The position numbers were made by a program, and so were the translations under genes. A stretch of 64,000 bases of DNA, taken from assembly GCF_003148665.1 (NCBI RefSeq), contig NZ_QGGQ01000013.1:97906-161905 (forward strand), written 5' to 3'. Below, piece after piece: positions 7,882-16,597 of the stretch. Numbering within the stretch: the first letter of the stretch is position 1; every line of letters begins with the position of its first letter. Below the pieces are notes generated by a model. It was given only the letters and a program-made list of their open reading frames with translations. It was not told the origin of the DNA and ran no database searches. Source of the stretch: Maribacter polysiphoniae. GTDB lineage: Bacteria > Bacteroidota > Bacteroidia > Flavobacteriales > Flavobacteriaceae.

Positions 7882-9197
7882 CAAGCAATGGACTTTCGAT
7901 TACTGTTTTTAATTGAATTGGTAATGATCTTGACTACATTATCGGGGTCGAACCTGGAGCTATCGATCGTCAAATCATAATTCGTTGCATTATTCCAATT
8001 TTCACCGGTATAGTGCAAACAATAGTTGGCCCGTTCTTTATCTATTTTCTTTAACGCGCTATCCGAAATCCCCGATTTTACATTATACTCGGTAGAAATT
8101 TTCCTTTTGCGGTAGTTTTTATTGGCGTGTATGAATATGTTAAAGCAATTAGGATTGTCTTTTAGGATGAAGTTGGCACAACGCCCGACAATAACACAGG
8201 GTTCTTTAGCACAAATATTCCGTATTATTTTACTTTGGACTAAAAACAGGACATCAAGGGGTGGTTGTTTTTCATATACATAAGCATAGTTTTGTTCGTA
8301 AAGCTCAGAAAAGAGGGAAGGGGCTAATTTTTGCTCATGTTGTTGGATATACTCCGACGTAAATCCACTTTGTTCAGTGGTTAGTGCAATGAGTTCCTTA
8401 TCATAGAAGGCAAGGCCCAATTTTTTAGCGAGTCGCATTCCGATTTCATGTCCGCCACTACCGTACTCCCTGGAAATGGTAATGACCAGATTAGTGTTCG
8501 AACCACTTACCGAGATACCCGAATCCAGTTTGTGGTCTTCACTTGGTTCAAGCCATGAATCAAGTACATGTATTTTTTGATGAAGGGATTTGGCTATAAA
8601 ACCAACCAATATAGCGGCCACAATAGTACCTTCCCTAATGCCTTGTAGTTCATGCAGTAATACAAAGGAACTTATCAATCCGACAATAACCATGGAGCTG
8701 TCAATACCGATTTTCGCCTTCCCAAATTCCTTCTTAAACGTATCGGCAATGGCCATGGCCAATCCTTCACCAGGTAAATAAGTGAGCTTTGCCTTTACTT
8801 CCAAAAAAACACCAGAGGCCAATACCACACACCCCATGAGACACCATAATGCCTTCCAATAGTAATTGGAGACATTTAAATCTGAAACCAAATTCAAGGA
8901 TATATCAATAAAAATCCCAAAAGCAAAGACCACGGGAAGTTGTACTAATTGCAATAAGCGATAATTTCTACGGAGTATAGCTATTTGGATCAGGATCAGG
9001 AAGATATTGAAGAATATGGTCAACGTTCCTAAGGTAAAAGGCAGTTTGAAGCTATATACATAAGGGATGCAGGATATTGGGGAAACCCCTAAATCAGCTT
9101 TGACCGATAAGGCCACACCTAGGGCCATAACAAAAAGTCCAAGACAAAAGGTGATGATTTTTAATGGAAGATTACTTTTTCCCATAAGACATGCCAA
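7881..9197 (-). CDS. YitT-type membrane domain fused to cytidylate-kinase-like domain
   Basis: This 438-residue fusion begins with residues ~5-200, five to six membrane segments of the YczE/YyaS/YitT type (ALGVALSVKADLGVSPISC, PGEGLAMAIA). Residues ~235-435 are a P-loop kinase domain of the cytidylate-kinase-like family, with ISREYGSGGHEIG as the Walker A region and YDKELI just after it. The YitT-type part is thought to act as a transporter or sensor. The kinase half may phosphorylate a nucleotide or act as a regulatory ATPase. The two halves join at about residue 220 without an obvious linker domain. An internal start (MGKSNLPLK, four codons later) is also possible. The physiological role is unknown. 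Confidence 0.8.
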   Translation of the reverse strand: MACLMGKSNLPLKIITFCLGLFVMALGVALSVKADLGVSPISCIPYVYSFKLPFTLGTLTIFFNIFLILIQIAILRRNYRLLQLVQLPVVFAFGIFIDISLNLVSDLNVSNYYWKALWCLMGCVVLASGVFLEVKAKLTYLPGEGLAMAIADTFKKEFGKAKIGIDSSMVIVGLISSFVLLHELQGIREGTIVAAILVGFIAKSLHQKIHVLDSWLEPSEDHKLDSGISVSGSNTNLVITISREYGSGGHEIGMRLAKKLGLAFYDKELIALTTEQSGFTSEYIQQHEQKLAPSLFSELYEQNYAYVYEKQPPLDVLFLVQSKIIRNICAKEPCVIVGRCANFILKDNPNCFNIFIHANKNYRKRKISTEYNVKSGISDSALKKIDKERANYCLHYTGENWNNATNYDLTIDSSRFDPDNVVKIITNSIKNSNRKSIA

Positions 9198-9354
9198 GGA
9201 GTTTCCCTTGGATAAAATTCAGATTGCAAAGGTAGAAAACCAGTAGGAGACAACTTTATATTGGAGGGGGTTTTTTGGGAAAAACATAGACATTTCCGGT
9301 CTTGAAATTAGCCGGAATCCACCTTCCTGCCAGCTGTTATTGTGCTTATTGTTT

Positions 9355-10677
9355 CTATCTTGGTTCCAACGCAATGGTTTTCTTAAGGTTGCCATTGTAT
9401 ACGATCTCAAGCCTTGCCTTTTCCTTGGAAGCGCTACCAAGGTGTTCGATCACAATATCGAACTGTCCATCGGTATCCACAAGGAAATAAGCTGATTTCG
9501 AATGGATTTTATAATCCCTTTTTGTTGCTCCGGATAAAGCAATTGAAGTGATGAAACTGCCCGTATTACCGTTTTTATTGTGAACGGTGATCGTTTTGGT
9601 GCTGCCAGGTTTGATCTTTACTTTTTTAGGTACGACCAATTCGGAAGCGATTAATTTTTGACCTGAGGGTTGGTCTTTATGATACACCTCCATATGGTGT
9701 TGGTTTCCTCCACCTCGGGTAGGGGAGCCGGCAGCAATATAGATACCTTCCCCTGATAAAATGGCCTGTGTGCCATGTCGTGGGTAGTGCATGGGGGCTT
9801 TATCGGTCCAACTTCCTGTATTGGGGTTATAGGCTTCCACAATGTTAAAGGCCGGACCCTTTTTTTCTCCTTCGCCGCCCATGACAAACAATTCATTATC
9901 ATACACTATGATGCCCGGTGCGGCCCTGGGGGTAGGCAAATCGTTTTTTAACGTAGACCATTTGTTGGTTTTAAAGTCATAGATGTCAACGACACCAACC
10001 AAGGGGGAGAAAACACCTCCTTCTCCACCAGATTGCCTGCCACCGGCAGCATACAGAACATCATCGAGGACCGCTGCATGGAAATGATCCCTTTTCTGGG
10101 ATGCATTTTCTAAAACGGTCCAACTATTGTCTTTAGGATCATAGGCATCGAACCAGTTTACATACCCTCCGTCATGGCCAATGGTATTACCCCCGACGAT
10201 ATAAAACACATCGTTGTAAACGACTAAACCGGCACCACCCCGTCGACGATCTTCAGGGATTTCAGGTCCCTTGATCCATTGATCGGTAGGGGGGTGGTAC
10301 AGCCAAATGGCTTCTTCGGGTATTTCCCGGGGAAAGCTATTGGTCTTAAATGCACCAATGATCCATACAAACCCCTTATAAAAAGTGGCTTGGAAATGGT
10401 TGAATTCCTTGGGGGCCGAATTCACCGCCTTTTTCCAGGTATTATTTTTGAAATCGTACAATTCCAATGTTTGTGCGGATTCCCTTCCGCCTAGTAAAAT
10501 AAAGGTATCTCCCGCTTGTACAAATGAACACTCATGACGTGCGGTATAATTTTCAGATTCATTTTTATCGATCCATTGGCCACCATTTGTTTCGGTAGTC
10601 TGGCTACAAAGAAAAAAAGGAGTTAAAAACAATACAAAGGGAAGGCGGAACTTTAAAGAAAAGTCGATTTTACACAT
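9355..10677 (-). CDS. Secreted Kelch-repeat protein
   Basis: This 440-residue protein has a signal peptide (LPFVLFLTPFFLCSQ). Five to six Kelch blades follow, each marked by a hydrophobic-GG turn (FILLGGRES, FYIVGGNT, LYAAGGRQ, LFVMGGEG, IYIAAGSP), forming a propeller over residues ~45-330. The C-terminal ~90 residues look like a beta-sandwich (ITVHNKNGNTGSF, FDIVIEHLG) comparable to choice-of-anchor or HYDIN-like domains. The galactose-oxidase Cys/Tyr copper residues are not evident, so a binding role is likelier than catalysis. A TAnnTTTG box sits 29 bp upstream of the ATG. It stands alone between the kinase fusion and the pseudouridine synthase. Confidence 0.85.
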   Translation of the reverse strand: MCKIDFSLKFRLPFVLFLTPFFLCSQTTETNGGQWIDKNESENYTARHECSFVQAGDTFILLGGRESAQTLELYDFKNNTWKKAVNSAPKEFNHFQATFYKGFVWIIGAFKTNSFPREIPEEAIWLYHPPTDQWIKGPEIPEDRRRGGAGLVVYNDVFYIVGGNTIGHDGGYVNWFDAYDPKDNSWTVLENASQKRDHFHAAVLDDVLYAAGGRQSGGEGGVFSPLVGVVDIYDFKTNKWSTLKNDLPTPRAAPGIIVYDNELFVMGGEGEKKGPAFNIVEAYNPNTGSWTDKAPMHYPRHGTQAILSGEGIYIAAGSPTRGGGNQHHMEVYHKDQPSGQKLIASELVVPKKVKIKPGSTKTITVHNKNGNTGSFITSIALSGATKRDYKIHSKSAYFLVDTDGQFDIVIEHLGSASKEKARLEIVYNGNLKKTIALEPR

Positions 10678-10705
10678 GATTAAATCCTGTAAGCTTTATG
10701 ACCCT

Positions 10706-10713
10706 CAAATTTA
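10706..10713 (-). promoter_or_regulatory. -7 box of the Kelch gene
   Basis: TAAATTTG on the minus strand matches TAnnTTTG and lies 29 nt before the ATG. The element at the -33 position reads TTTC rather than TTTG, so the match is partial. Confidence 0.4.
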
Positions 10714-10793
10714 GTGATTATTGAATCGCCGTGAAATTTCTTGACCCATGAAAACAGCTTGATTCCAACAAACTTTCTAAGTAAATCATAGCG

Positions 10794-11546
10794 CTATTGT
10801 AATGCATGGAATATTTTTTTAAACCTTTGGGGAAATCCATCCTTGAAATGCATTTCCCTATGGGTAAATGGATGGATGAATTGTAAGGAGTAGGCGTGTA
10901 AATACAACCCTTTCCCGTTTAAAATCAGGCCATCTGTCCCATATTCCTTATCGCCCAATATGGGATTTCCGATATGGGATAGATGTTTCCGCAATTGATG
11001 TCTTCTACCTGTTCGGGGTTCCAATTCCACCAAATTGAGCTGACCGAATCTTTCAGAGGGTACGGAGTCGCAAAGTGTATAATTCGATTGTGATTTTTTG
11101 CCATCAATCGCTGAAATGATTTCCCCTCTTTCGTCCATGTCACCCATGGTAATCGCGTAGTAGGTTTTTTTTACCGCTTTATTCTCAAATAGTTTGTTAA
11201 GGGCGCGAATGCTTTGGCGCGTTTTGCCGACCAATAAAATACCGGTGGTTGCGAAATCCAATCGATGCACGGGTTGTGGGGTTGTTGCATCGGGCAGATT
11301 GCTTTGTTTTAAGTTTTGGGGTAGGGCATGGGCAATGGTTTTAAAACTATTGCCACTGACTAAAATTCCTGCAGGCTTATGGATTATCGCCAAGTAATCG
11401 TCCTCGAATAAAACTTGAAGGGGAAAGACCAGTTTTTTCTTTGGTCTTGCTATTTCGGGAAGGGATAAGCGAATACATTCCCCACCATGGATAAAAGTAG
11501 CGGTAGTGGCCAGAACACCATTCACCGTAATACAATGTTTCTTCAA
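10794..11546 (-). CDS. RluA-family pseudouridine synthase
   Basis: The synthase domain carries the RluA motif VHRLDFATTG with the catalytic Asp near residue 97. LEPRTGRRHQLRKHL (near residue 175) and PILGDKEYG are also typical. The N-terminal ~60 residues are S4-like. The earliest usable canonical codon is a TTG at 11546. The same frame stays open upstream and reads as a family-like continuation (TPIRLQEYGVG..., then STKSALKKALKKH) back to about 11670, where a stop is met, yet this stretch has no ATG, GTG or TTG. The true N-terminus is therefore probably longer and uses a rare start, or the start codon was lost. Function: isomerisation of uridines in rRNA or tRNA. Confidence 0.85.
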   Translation of the reverse strand: MKKHCITVNGVLATTATFIHGGECIRLSLPEIARPKKKLVFPLQVLFEDDYLAIIHKPAGILVSGNSFKTIAHALPQNLKQSNLPDATTPQPVHRLDFATTGILLVGKTRQSIRALNKLFENKAVKKTYYAITMGDMDERGEIISAIDGKKSQSNYTLCDSVPSERFGQLNLVELEPRTGRRHQLRKHLSHIGNPILGDKEYGTDGLILNGKGLYLHAYSLQFIHPFTHREMHFKDGFPQRFKKIFHALQ

Positions 11547-11890
11547 TGCTTTTTTTAAGGCTGATTTTGTTGAAACCGCTTCAAATATACCAACACCGTA
11601 TTCTTGGAGACGAATAGGGGTCGATTGTTTGGGGACGATATGGGATTCTGTTGGCGTGATACTGATCTTATTTTAGTAAGGAGAAGGCATAGGAGCCTTA
11701 TCCATAAACAAATTCTAATCTGATGTAAAGATAATGCCTATTTACTTTTATACTTATGGTGCCATTTTTTAAGGGCAGCATCGCTATTTAAAATAAACGT
11801 AGAGATTTCCTTAGCTATCATTATGGTCTGATTTTACCCTTGACCAAGAGACTTTTTCTTTTTTTCATTCGTCCAAAAAGCAATATCCGC
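11547..11890. other. Intergenic: upstream extension of the RluA frame, then nothing recognised
   Basis: The first ~120 bases hold the in-frame N-terminal extension of the pseudouridine synthase. The rest, up to the stop of the SBF-type gene, is AT-rich and shows no supported gene, RNA or repeat. Confidence 0.5.
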
Positions 11891-12856
11891 TCACCTTTCT
11901 TCCAGCCCCCTTTTTGATGCCACCATACTGATGATCAACAATTGTATGGCGTGAAACAACATAAGGGGCAAAAGGATAATACCTATTGTAGCGATGTTTC
12001 CAAAGATTATTTTAGAGAATACGGTTCCGTGTACCAATGATTTTTTCGTTCCACAAAATTGGGCGGTAATTTGATCTTCAGTATTGAATTTCATTTTTTT
12101 GGCCAAGAAACCTGTTAAATAAAACAGGATGCCGAACAGCGCAAAAACACCTATAAGGAGTAACAGCAAATCCAATACGGATACCGAACTGAAGATGTCC
12201 CCATCAAATGACCGTGCAAAGCTTTTATAGATGATGAGTAGGATAACGGATTTATCGAACAAGGTCAACTGTTTCGTGTGTTTTCGGGCCATTTCCCCAA
12301 AAAAGCGCTGTAAAAGCATTCCGATTATCACTGGTAAAATGATTTGAACAAAGAGTTTTATATAGATGTCGCTAAAATCAAAATCCGTTTGGGCATTATG
12401 AACAAACAAGCCCATCCATAAGGGTGTTAGGGCCACACCTATGATCCCAGAGATACTGGCATTGAAAATGGCCGCGGGTATATTGCCCTTTGCAATGGAA
12501 ACCATGACCACGGATGAGGATACGGTCGAAGGAAGTGCCGCTAGGAAAAAAAACGCCAACCAGATGAGTTCCTGTTCCTCGTTTTGGATGAAGGGCCGAA
12601 ACACCAAAACCAATAAAGGGAATATCAGGAATGTGGATGCTTGCACGAGAAGGTGCAACTTCCAATTTTTAACTCCGGCTTTTAATTTTTCCGGACTCAA
12701 TTTAAGTCCGTAAAAAAAGAATATAAGTGAGATTCCAATGGCACTGATCGTGTCGATGGGGATTTTACTTTCCTGTGTTCCCCATTGTGGAAATATATAA
12801 GCGATGCCAATGACCGCTATAACAGCTAGCACAAATCCATCAATCTTTATTTTCAT
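11891..12856 (-). CDS. SBF-like (bile acid:sodium symporter family) transporter
   Basis: With the start at MKIKIDGF this is about 321 residues with 9-10 membrane helices. IGISLIFFFYGLKLSPEKL (first third) and ALPSTVSSSVVMVSIAKGN (middle) are diagnostic of the SBF-like PF13593 group, and QFCGTKKSLVHGT is the conserved crossover region. A longer start eight codons upstream has no family support. Such proteins move organic anions with sodium, and members near arsenic genes are Acr3-like, but this one is closer to the YfeH-type group of unknown substrate. It has no co-directional partner within 100 bp. Confidence 0.8.
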   Translation of the reverse strand: MKIKIDGFVLAVIAVIGIAYIFPQWGTQESKIPIDTISAIGISLIFFFYGLKLSPEKLKAGVKNWKLHLLVQASTFLIFPLLVLVFRPFIQNEEQELIWLAFFFLAALPSTVSSSVVMVSIAKGNIPAAIFNASISGIIGVALTPLWMGLFVHNAQTDFDFSDIYIKLFVQIILPVIIGMLLQRFFGEMARKHTKQLTLFDKSVILLIIYKSFARSFDGDIFSSVSVLDLLLLLIGVFALFGILFYLTGFLAKKMKFNTEDQITAQFCGTKKSLVHGTVFSKIIFGNIATIGIILLPLMLFHAIQLLIISMVASKRGLEER

Positions 12857-13005
12857 GAAACTTTCTTTGTTGCGATACACCGAATAACGGATTTGGCGAT
12901 ATCATAAAAAGGTACGGACCCATTAAACAGGCCCGATACCTATATTGTTTAAAGTAATTGTTTTGTCGCTTTGGGTAAGGTAAACACCCTTTCTAGGGAT
13001 GTTTT

Positions 13006-13386
13006 CTATTCATCCCCGTCATATAAAAATTCCATGGTATAGTCGGCATATTCAGGTTGTGAGATTCCTTCGGCATATTTTAAATTTTCTTTCTGATTGT
13101 ATTTGTTCAAATATTCCTTGTCGATCAACGTGTTCAGTGGATCATTATTGTCAAGTTTTACACCTTTAACGTTAATGATATTTCGTCCATATTTAATTTG
13201 TCCACATCCCGAAGTTAAAAATTCGGTAAACCAACTTTTATGGCTTTTATTCCAACTTCTGGCAAAAATTCGATTGTCGACTTCAACCATCCAGATGTTT
13301 AAAAAAGTGTCCCTACTTTTTCCTCCTTTGATCCTCACAAGGGTATTGGCTTTTAGATAATGATGAAAATGGGTTGGAAATTCCAT
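13006..13386 (-). CDS. DUF2255 family protein
   Basis: This 126-residue protein has a beta-rich split-barrel-like pattern: NTLVRIKGGKSRDTFLNIWMV, then RIFARSWNKSHKSWFTEFL, then GCGQIKYG. R-x-W-x-K/x-S-W-F is the characteristic DUF2255 segment. These are small cytoplasmic proteins related to the FMN-binding nitroreductase-like split barrel; no activity is established. It lies as a single gene between the transporter and the dihydrouridine synthase. Confidence 0.7.
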   Translation of the reverse strand: MEFPTHFHHYLKANTLVRIKGGKSRDTFLNIWMVEVDNRIFARSWNKSHKSWFTEFLTSGCGQIKYGRNIINVKGVKLDNNDPLNTLIDKEYLNKYNQKENLKYAEGISQPEYADYTMEFLYDGDE

Positions 13387-13527
13387 AATTGTACCTTAAT
13401 TACACCCAAGGTGTTTGTTCATGGTTTGTTTTTTTGACAAGAACGAAGTTAATATAAGTAAACGAACCAAGGAAAAATCCGTTCGATTTTCAATAATAGC
13501 ACGACCTCTATCCATCCACTTCTATTT

Positions 13528-14493
13528 TTACAATGTACTTCCAATTTTCATCTCCGTATGTAGGATTTGATCGACGGCTTGTCTGTATTTTGCGGGATTT
13601 GAAGCCTTTTTTATGGCTTTGTATGCTTTTTGTGGGTTTGATGTAGATCGGGAAAAGTACTCCCAAAATCCCAACATCTTCATTTTTATCGGGGTTGGTC
13701 CAGAAAGGTAGGCGTCATATTGCCGATAAATAGTGTCATGGAATTCCGAAAAAATAGACCATCGGTCTTTCGGGTATTCCGTGGTGTCATTCTTTATCAT
13801 ACGCGGTAAAAAGGGATCTGCGATCAAACCACGGCCGATCATAAAATGATCGATGTTGGGAAACCGTTTTTCAATGGCTTTAAAAGCGGAAACACTGGTA
13901 ATGTCCCCGTTATAATACAACTTGTGTTTGGTGCTATCGATGCATTTTTCAAAAGCATCCAGATTTACGGGTCCCTTATAGAGTTGCTTTCCAATTCTGG
14001 CATGAATAGCGATGTTCTTTAATGGATATTGATCTAATATGGGGAAGGTGTCCAGGATTTCCTCTGCGTTTTCGTATCCCATCCTCATTTTCATGGAAAC
14101 CAGGATATCCGTTTCGTTGTGTGCCCGATGCAAAATCTCATTGATCTTTACAGGCTGGCAAATTAGGCCAGAGCCCATTCCCGATTTGGTAACCATGGGA
14201 TAAGGACATCCTAAATTCCAGTTTAATTCCTTATAGCCCAAGCTTTGCACGTATTTGGCAACATATATAAACTCGTCGGCACTGTTGGTAATGACTTGTG
14301 GGATTACCTCCAAAGTCGTGTTGTTTTCCGGTGCTAGATCGTTTTGATAGGATTGCTTTATTTTAAGTTTGCCATTTAGCCTAATGTATGGTGCATAGAA
14401 TGTATCGATACCACCAAAGTAATGGTTAAAGGCATTGCGAAACCTGAAATCGGTAAATCCTTGTAAAGGTGATGAAAGCAGCGTAGTGGCCAT
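13528..14493 (-). CDS. tRNA-dihydrouridine synthase (DusC-like)
   Basis: This 321-residue TIM-barrel flavoprotein begins with LSSPLQGFTDFRFR. The catalytic Cys is in WNLGCPYPMVTKSGMGSGL (near residue 96), and FMN phosphate-binding elements HARIGKQLYKG, YNGDIT and MIGRGLIADPFL follow. Length and motif spacing fit the short Dus forms that reduce uridines in the tRNA D-loop using NADPH. It is a single transcription unit. Confidence 0.9.
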   Translation of the reverse strand: MATTLLSSPLQGFTDFRFRNAFNHYFGGIDTFYAPYIRLNGKLKIKQSYQNDLAPENNTTLEVIPQVITNSADEFIYVAKYVQSLGYKELNWNLGCPYPMVTKSGMGSGLICQPVKINEILHRAHNETDILVSMKMRMGYENAEEILDTFPILDQYPLKNIAIHARIGKQLYKGPVNLDAFEKCIDSTKHKLYYNGDITSVSAFKAIEKRFPNIDHFMIGRGLIADPFLPRMIKNDTTEYPKDRWSIFSEFHDTIYRQYDAYLSGPTPIKMKMLGFWEYFSRSTSNPQKAYKAIKKASNPAKYRQAVDQILHTEMKIGSTL

Positions 14494-14812
14494 TTTGTTG
14501 TTTAATTGGGCAAAGATAGGGTAATTGGTTGATGGTTTCGGTTTAGGAATATACTAGGGGTAATGGATGTCAGTTGATATCAAAAAGGCGGATTCCAATA
14601 TGAACTGGGAGTAATTTTGGATCACGGGACCGGGGGTTTAGGCTGTTTTCCAGTTCGCAAACGTACAAATTTGGTACGGGATGATTGAAATTTTAGCGAA
14701 ACCCACAGTTGTATGAGAACGTTGTTTATCCCCAACGTGACATCCCTTTAATTACGGAAATGGAATTGATAGCGTGGGTGCAAGTCCCTTTAGGGAGGAG
14801 CCGGTTATCCCA
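14494..14812. other. Intergenic with first copy of the GGGTGCAAG repeat
   Basis: The gap between the Dus and GNAT genes has no open frame of note. Its right half (from about 14710) carries copy 1 of a repeat also found at ~15770-15880 and ~38556-38612. Confidence 0.6.
14725..14800. repeat. GGGTGCAAGTCCCTT repeat, copy 1
   Basis: The segment reads ACGTTGT, ACATCCCTTT, GGAAATGGAATT, then GGGTGCAAGTCCCTT at 14776-14790. Copy 2 at 15793-15875 and copy 3 at 38556-38612 share the same order of short blocks. Copies 1 and 2 bracket the GNAT gene in the same orientation. Confidence 0.6.
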
Positions 14813-15649
14813 TTACCCCCTTTTTATTTTTAGTTCCATTTCATATTGGTTGATTTTATTATCCAATCCAATACTCATTAATTGATTGATTTTTTCCTTA
14901 AGACGGTCGTCTACATTATTGATTTTTATTGTAGTTGAAATTTGTTTGATTGCGGAAAACAGTCTCTCCCAACTATCGGTACCTTTTGTGTTCAATAGGT
15001 CAAGTTGTGCCAAATAGCCACTATCAGGCTTAATGATAAAAAACGATTCAGGCTCATTGTTGGTATTCAAAACTTGAAAGTAATTGTAAATTCCATTTAG
15101 TAATGATTCTTTCTGATTGTCCCAAGAATATAATTCTTGATTAGGAAGTTCTTCCCACCTTACATCATTGCTTTCGATTTCTTTTATTTTAACCTGCTCC
15201 AATATTTTTGGTAGTATGGCCCCATGGAAGCATTTGAAGTTTTTACATATTTCAAAACCAATGGCTTTATAAGTCCGAATAGCTATTGTATTCCCGGTTA
15301 TGACTTCCAGTTTTATTTTCATTATGCCATTTTGTTCTAGATCCTTAATAGCATATTTATAAATTGAATGGATTATCCTTTTTCCCCTATATTCAGGAAG
15401 AACCCCTGTTCCTGTATTGAATGCCGTTAAAGTTCCTTCTCTTTTATCTATAGCGTGAATGATAAAACCTACCAACTTTCCTTTGTCGAACATTCCATAT
15501 GAATAATTGAAATCGACTTTGGCAGCTTTCCATCGTTCTTTGTAATAATCCCTATCGGTAGGCATTTTTACATAATAGTTTTCAAATGCGTTAAAAAAGC
15601 AGTTTAATAATTCGTCAAATGCTATGTTTGATAAATTCTGTACTATCAT
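14813..15649 (-). CDS. GNAT family N-acetyltransferase
   Basis: This 278-residue protein has an N-terminal GNAT domain: GMFDKGKLVGFIIHAID (strand 4), then TGVLPEYRGKRIIHSIYKYA with the acetyl-CoA-binding R-G-K turn near residue 90, then GNTIAIRTYKAIGFE. The C-terminal ~120 residues are a degenerate second acetyltransferase-like domain. The acceptor is unknown. The gene is flanked on both sides by copies of a direct repeat, as if it entered as a unit. Confidence 0.85.
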   Translation of the reverse strand: MIVQNLSNIAFDELLNCFFNAFENYYVKMPTDRDYYKERWKAAKVDFNYSYGMFDKGKLVGFIIHAIDKREGTLTAFNTGTGVLPEYRGKRIIHSIYKYAIKDLEQNGIMKIKLEVITGNTIAIRTYKAIGFEICKNFKCFHGAILPKILEQVKIKEIESNDVRWEELPNQELYSWDNQKESLLNGIYNYFQVLNTNNEPESFFIIKPDSGYLAQLDLLNTKGTDSWERLFSAIKQISTTIKINNVDDRLKEKINQLMSIGLDNKINQYEMELKIKRG

Positions 15650-15658
15650 TTTATTGGA

Positions 15659-15700
15659 AATAACGGTTTTGGTATATGATAAGTAGCGGGTTTATGAGCA
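15659..15700. repeat. Left-arm fragment similar to the 62.6 kb spacer
   Basis: Immediately upstream of the GNAT start the sequence reads AACGGTTTTGG, then TATATGATAAGTAGCGGG. The same succession (AACG, TATATGGCAAGTAGGGC) begins the spacer at 62594-62619. No matching right arm was found nearby, so this is a partial copy. Confidence 0.45.
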
Positions 15701-15792
15701 TTTTTCTTCCGGTTTAGCCATATAGATAGCAGAAAAGAACTAAACATAGGGTAGAATCCTTAACGGCTATTTTTCTATACATACGTTGTATC

Positions 15793-15875
15793 TAGCGAGC
15801 TCGACATCCTTTTGATCACAGAAATGTAATTATTTTTTCGAGAGGGCACAAGTCCCTTTTGGGTTGATCCGACTA
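15793..15875. repeat. GGGTGCAAGTCCCTT repeat, copy 2
   Basis: This contains ACGTTGTAT, GACATCCTTTTGATCA, GAAATGTAATT, and the core GGGCACAAGTCCCTT at 15844-15858. The order and spacing match copy 1, about 1,070 bp to the left. Confidence 0.6.
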
Positions 15876-15916
15876 TTCAATCGGCGATTGTTTTTTGATA
15901 AAAAAGACCATGTTAA

Positions 15917-16597
15917 TTACAATAACCGTTGCACCCATTCAGAGAAAATATCGTACTTATTTAAGCACAATAGTGTTATGCCAATGGTATCATTAAATCC
16001 GTGAATCAATACAAGTAGGAGTAGATTATTCCTATTCCTATTGAACAGTATTGAAATGCATAAGGACCATAGAAACACAGATACTATCCCAACAGTTCCT
16101 TGGTAGGCATGGGATACACCAAAATAGATGGAAGTACCGAGTGCCGAGAATAACCAGGCTTTATTTGTATTGCCTAATAATCCGGCCAATGCTTTCATAT
16201 AATAACCGCGAAATAAAAATTCTTCCCCAAAGGCGGCAAATACCCATACAATAAGCATTAAGATTAGATAACCGGCTAAATTCCCTTTTATGTCGTCCAA
16301 GGAGGATAGATCATAAGGGCCCAAGAACTGTATCAGTATCGGATCGATGATGACATCAAAGGCCATAAAAAGGATTACGGCTATCAGGAAACTTTTTATA
16401 ACGGTTTTTAGGGTTATTTTTTTTCCGATACCAAATCTTGACCAATCAAAATCACTACCCCATAAAATGGCAAAGGCAACCCCAAGTCCGAAAAAAAAGA
16501 CAAAATTCCGGTCTATAAAACCAAACAATGGCGCCACAAGCATTGTTAAAACAACGGCGTAGGGTTTTGTTAAGAATGTGTAAACTTTAGCTTTCAT
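15917..16597 (-). CDS. CPBP family intramembrane metalloprotease
   Basis: From MKAKVYTF the protein has about 226 residues and seven to eight membrane helices. The CPBP (Abi/Rce1-like) catalytic motifs are present: FGEEFLFRG (Glu-Glu and Arg), GVSHAYQG (His), and HGFNDT near the C-terminus. The start overlaps the TGA of the metallophosphoesterase gene (ATGA), so the pair is coupled. CPBP proteins cleave prenylated or other membrane-embedded peptides, and in bacteria some protect against self-made bacteriocins. The substrate is unknown. Confidence 0.88.
   Translation of the reverse strand: MKAKVYTFLTKPYAVVLTMLVAPLFGFIDRNFVFFFGLGVAFAILWGSDFDWSRFGIGKKITLKTVIKSFLIAVILFMAFDVIIDPILIQFLGPYDLSSLDDIKGNLAGYLILMLIVWVFAAFGEEFLFRGYYMKALAGLLGNTNKAWLFSALGTSIYFGVSHAYQGTVGIVSVFLWSLCISILFNRNRNNLLLLVLIHGFNDTIGITLLCLNKYDIFSEWVQRLL

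Noticed and set aside
14776..14790. GGGTGCAAGTCCCTT as a tRNA T-arm or group II intron element
   Set aside because: The arm-like bases are not preceded by anticodon or D-arm structure, and no intron reverse transcriptase or domain V is present.
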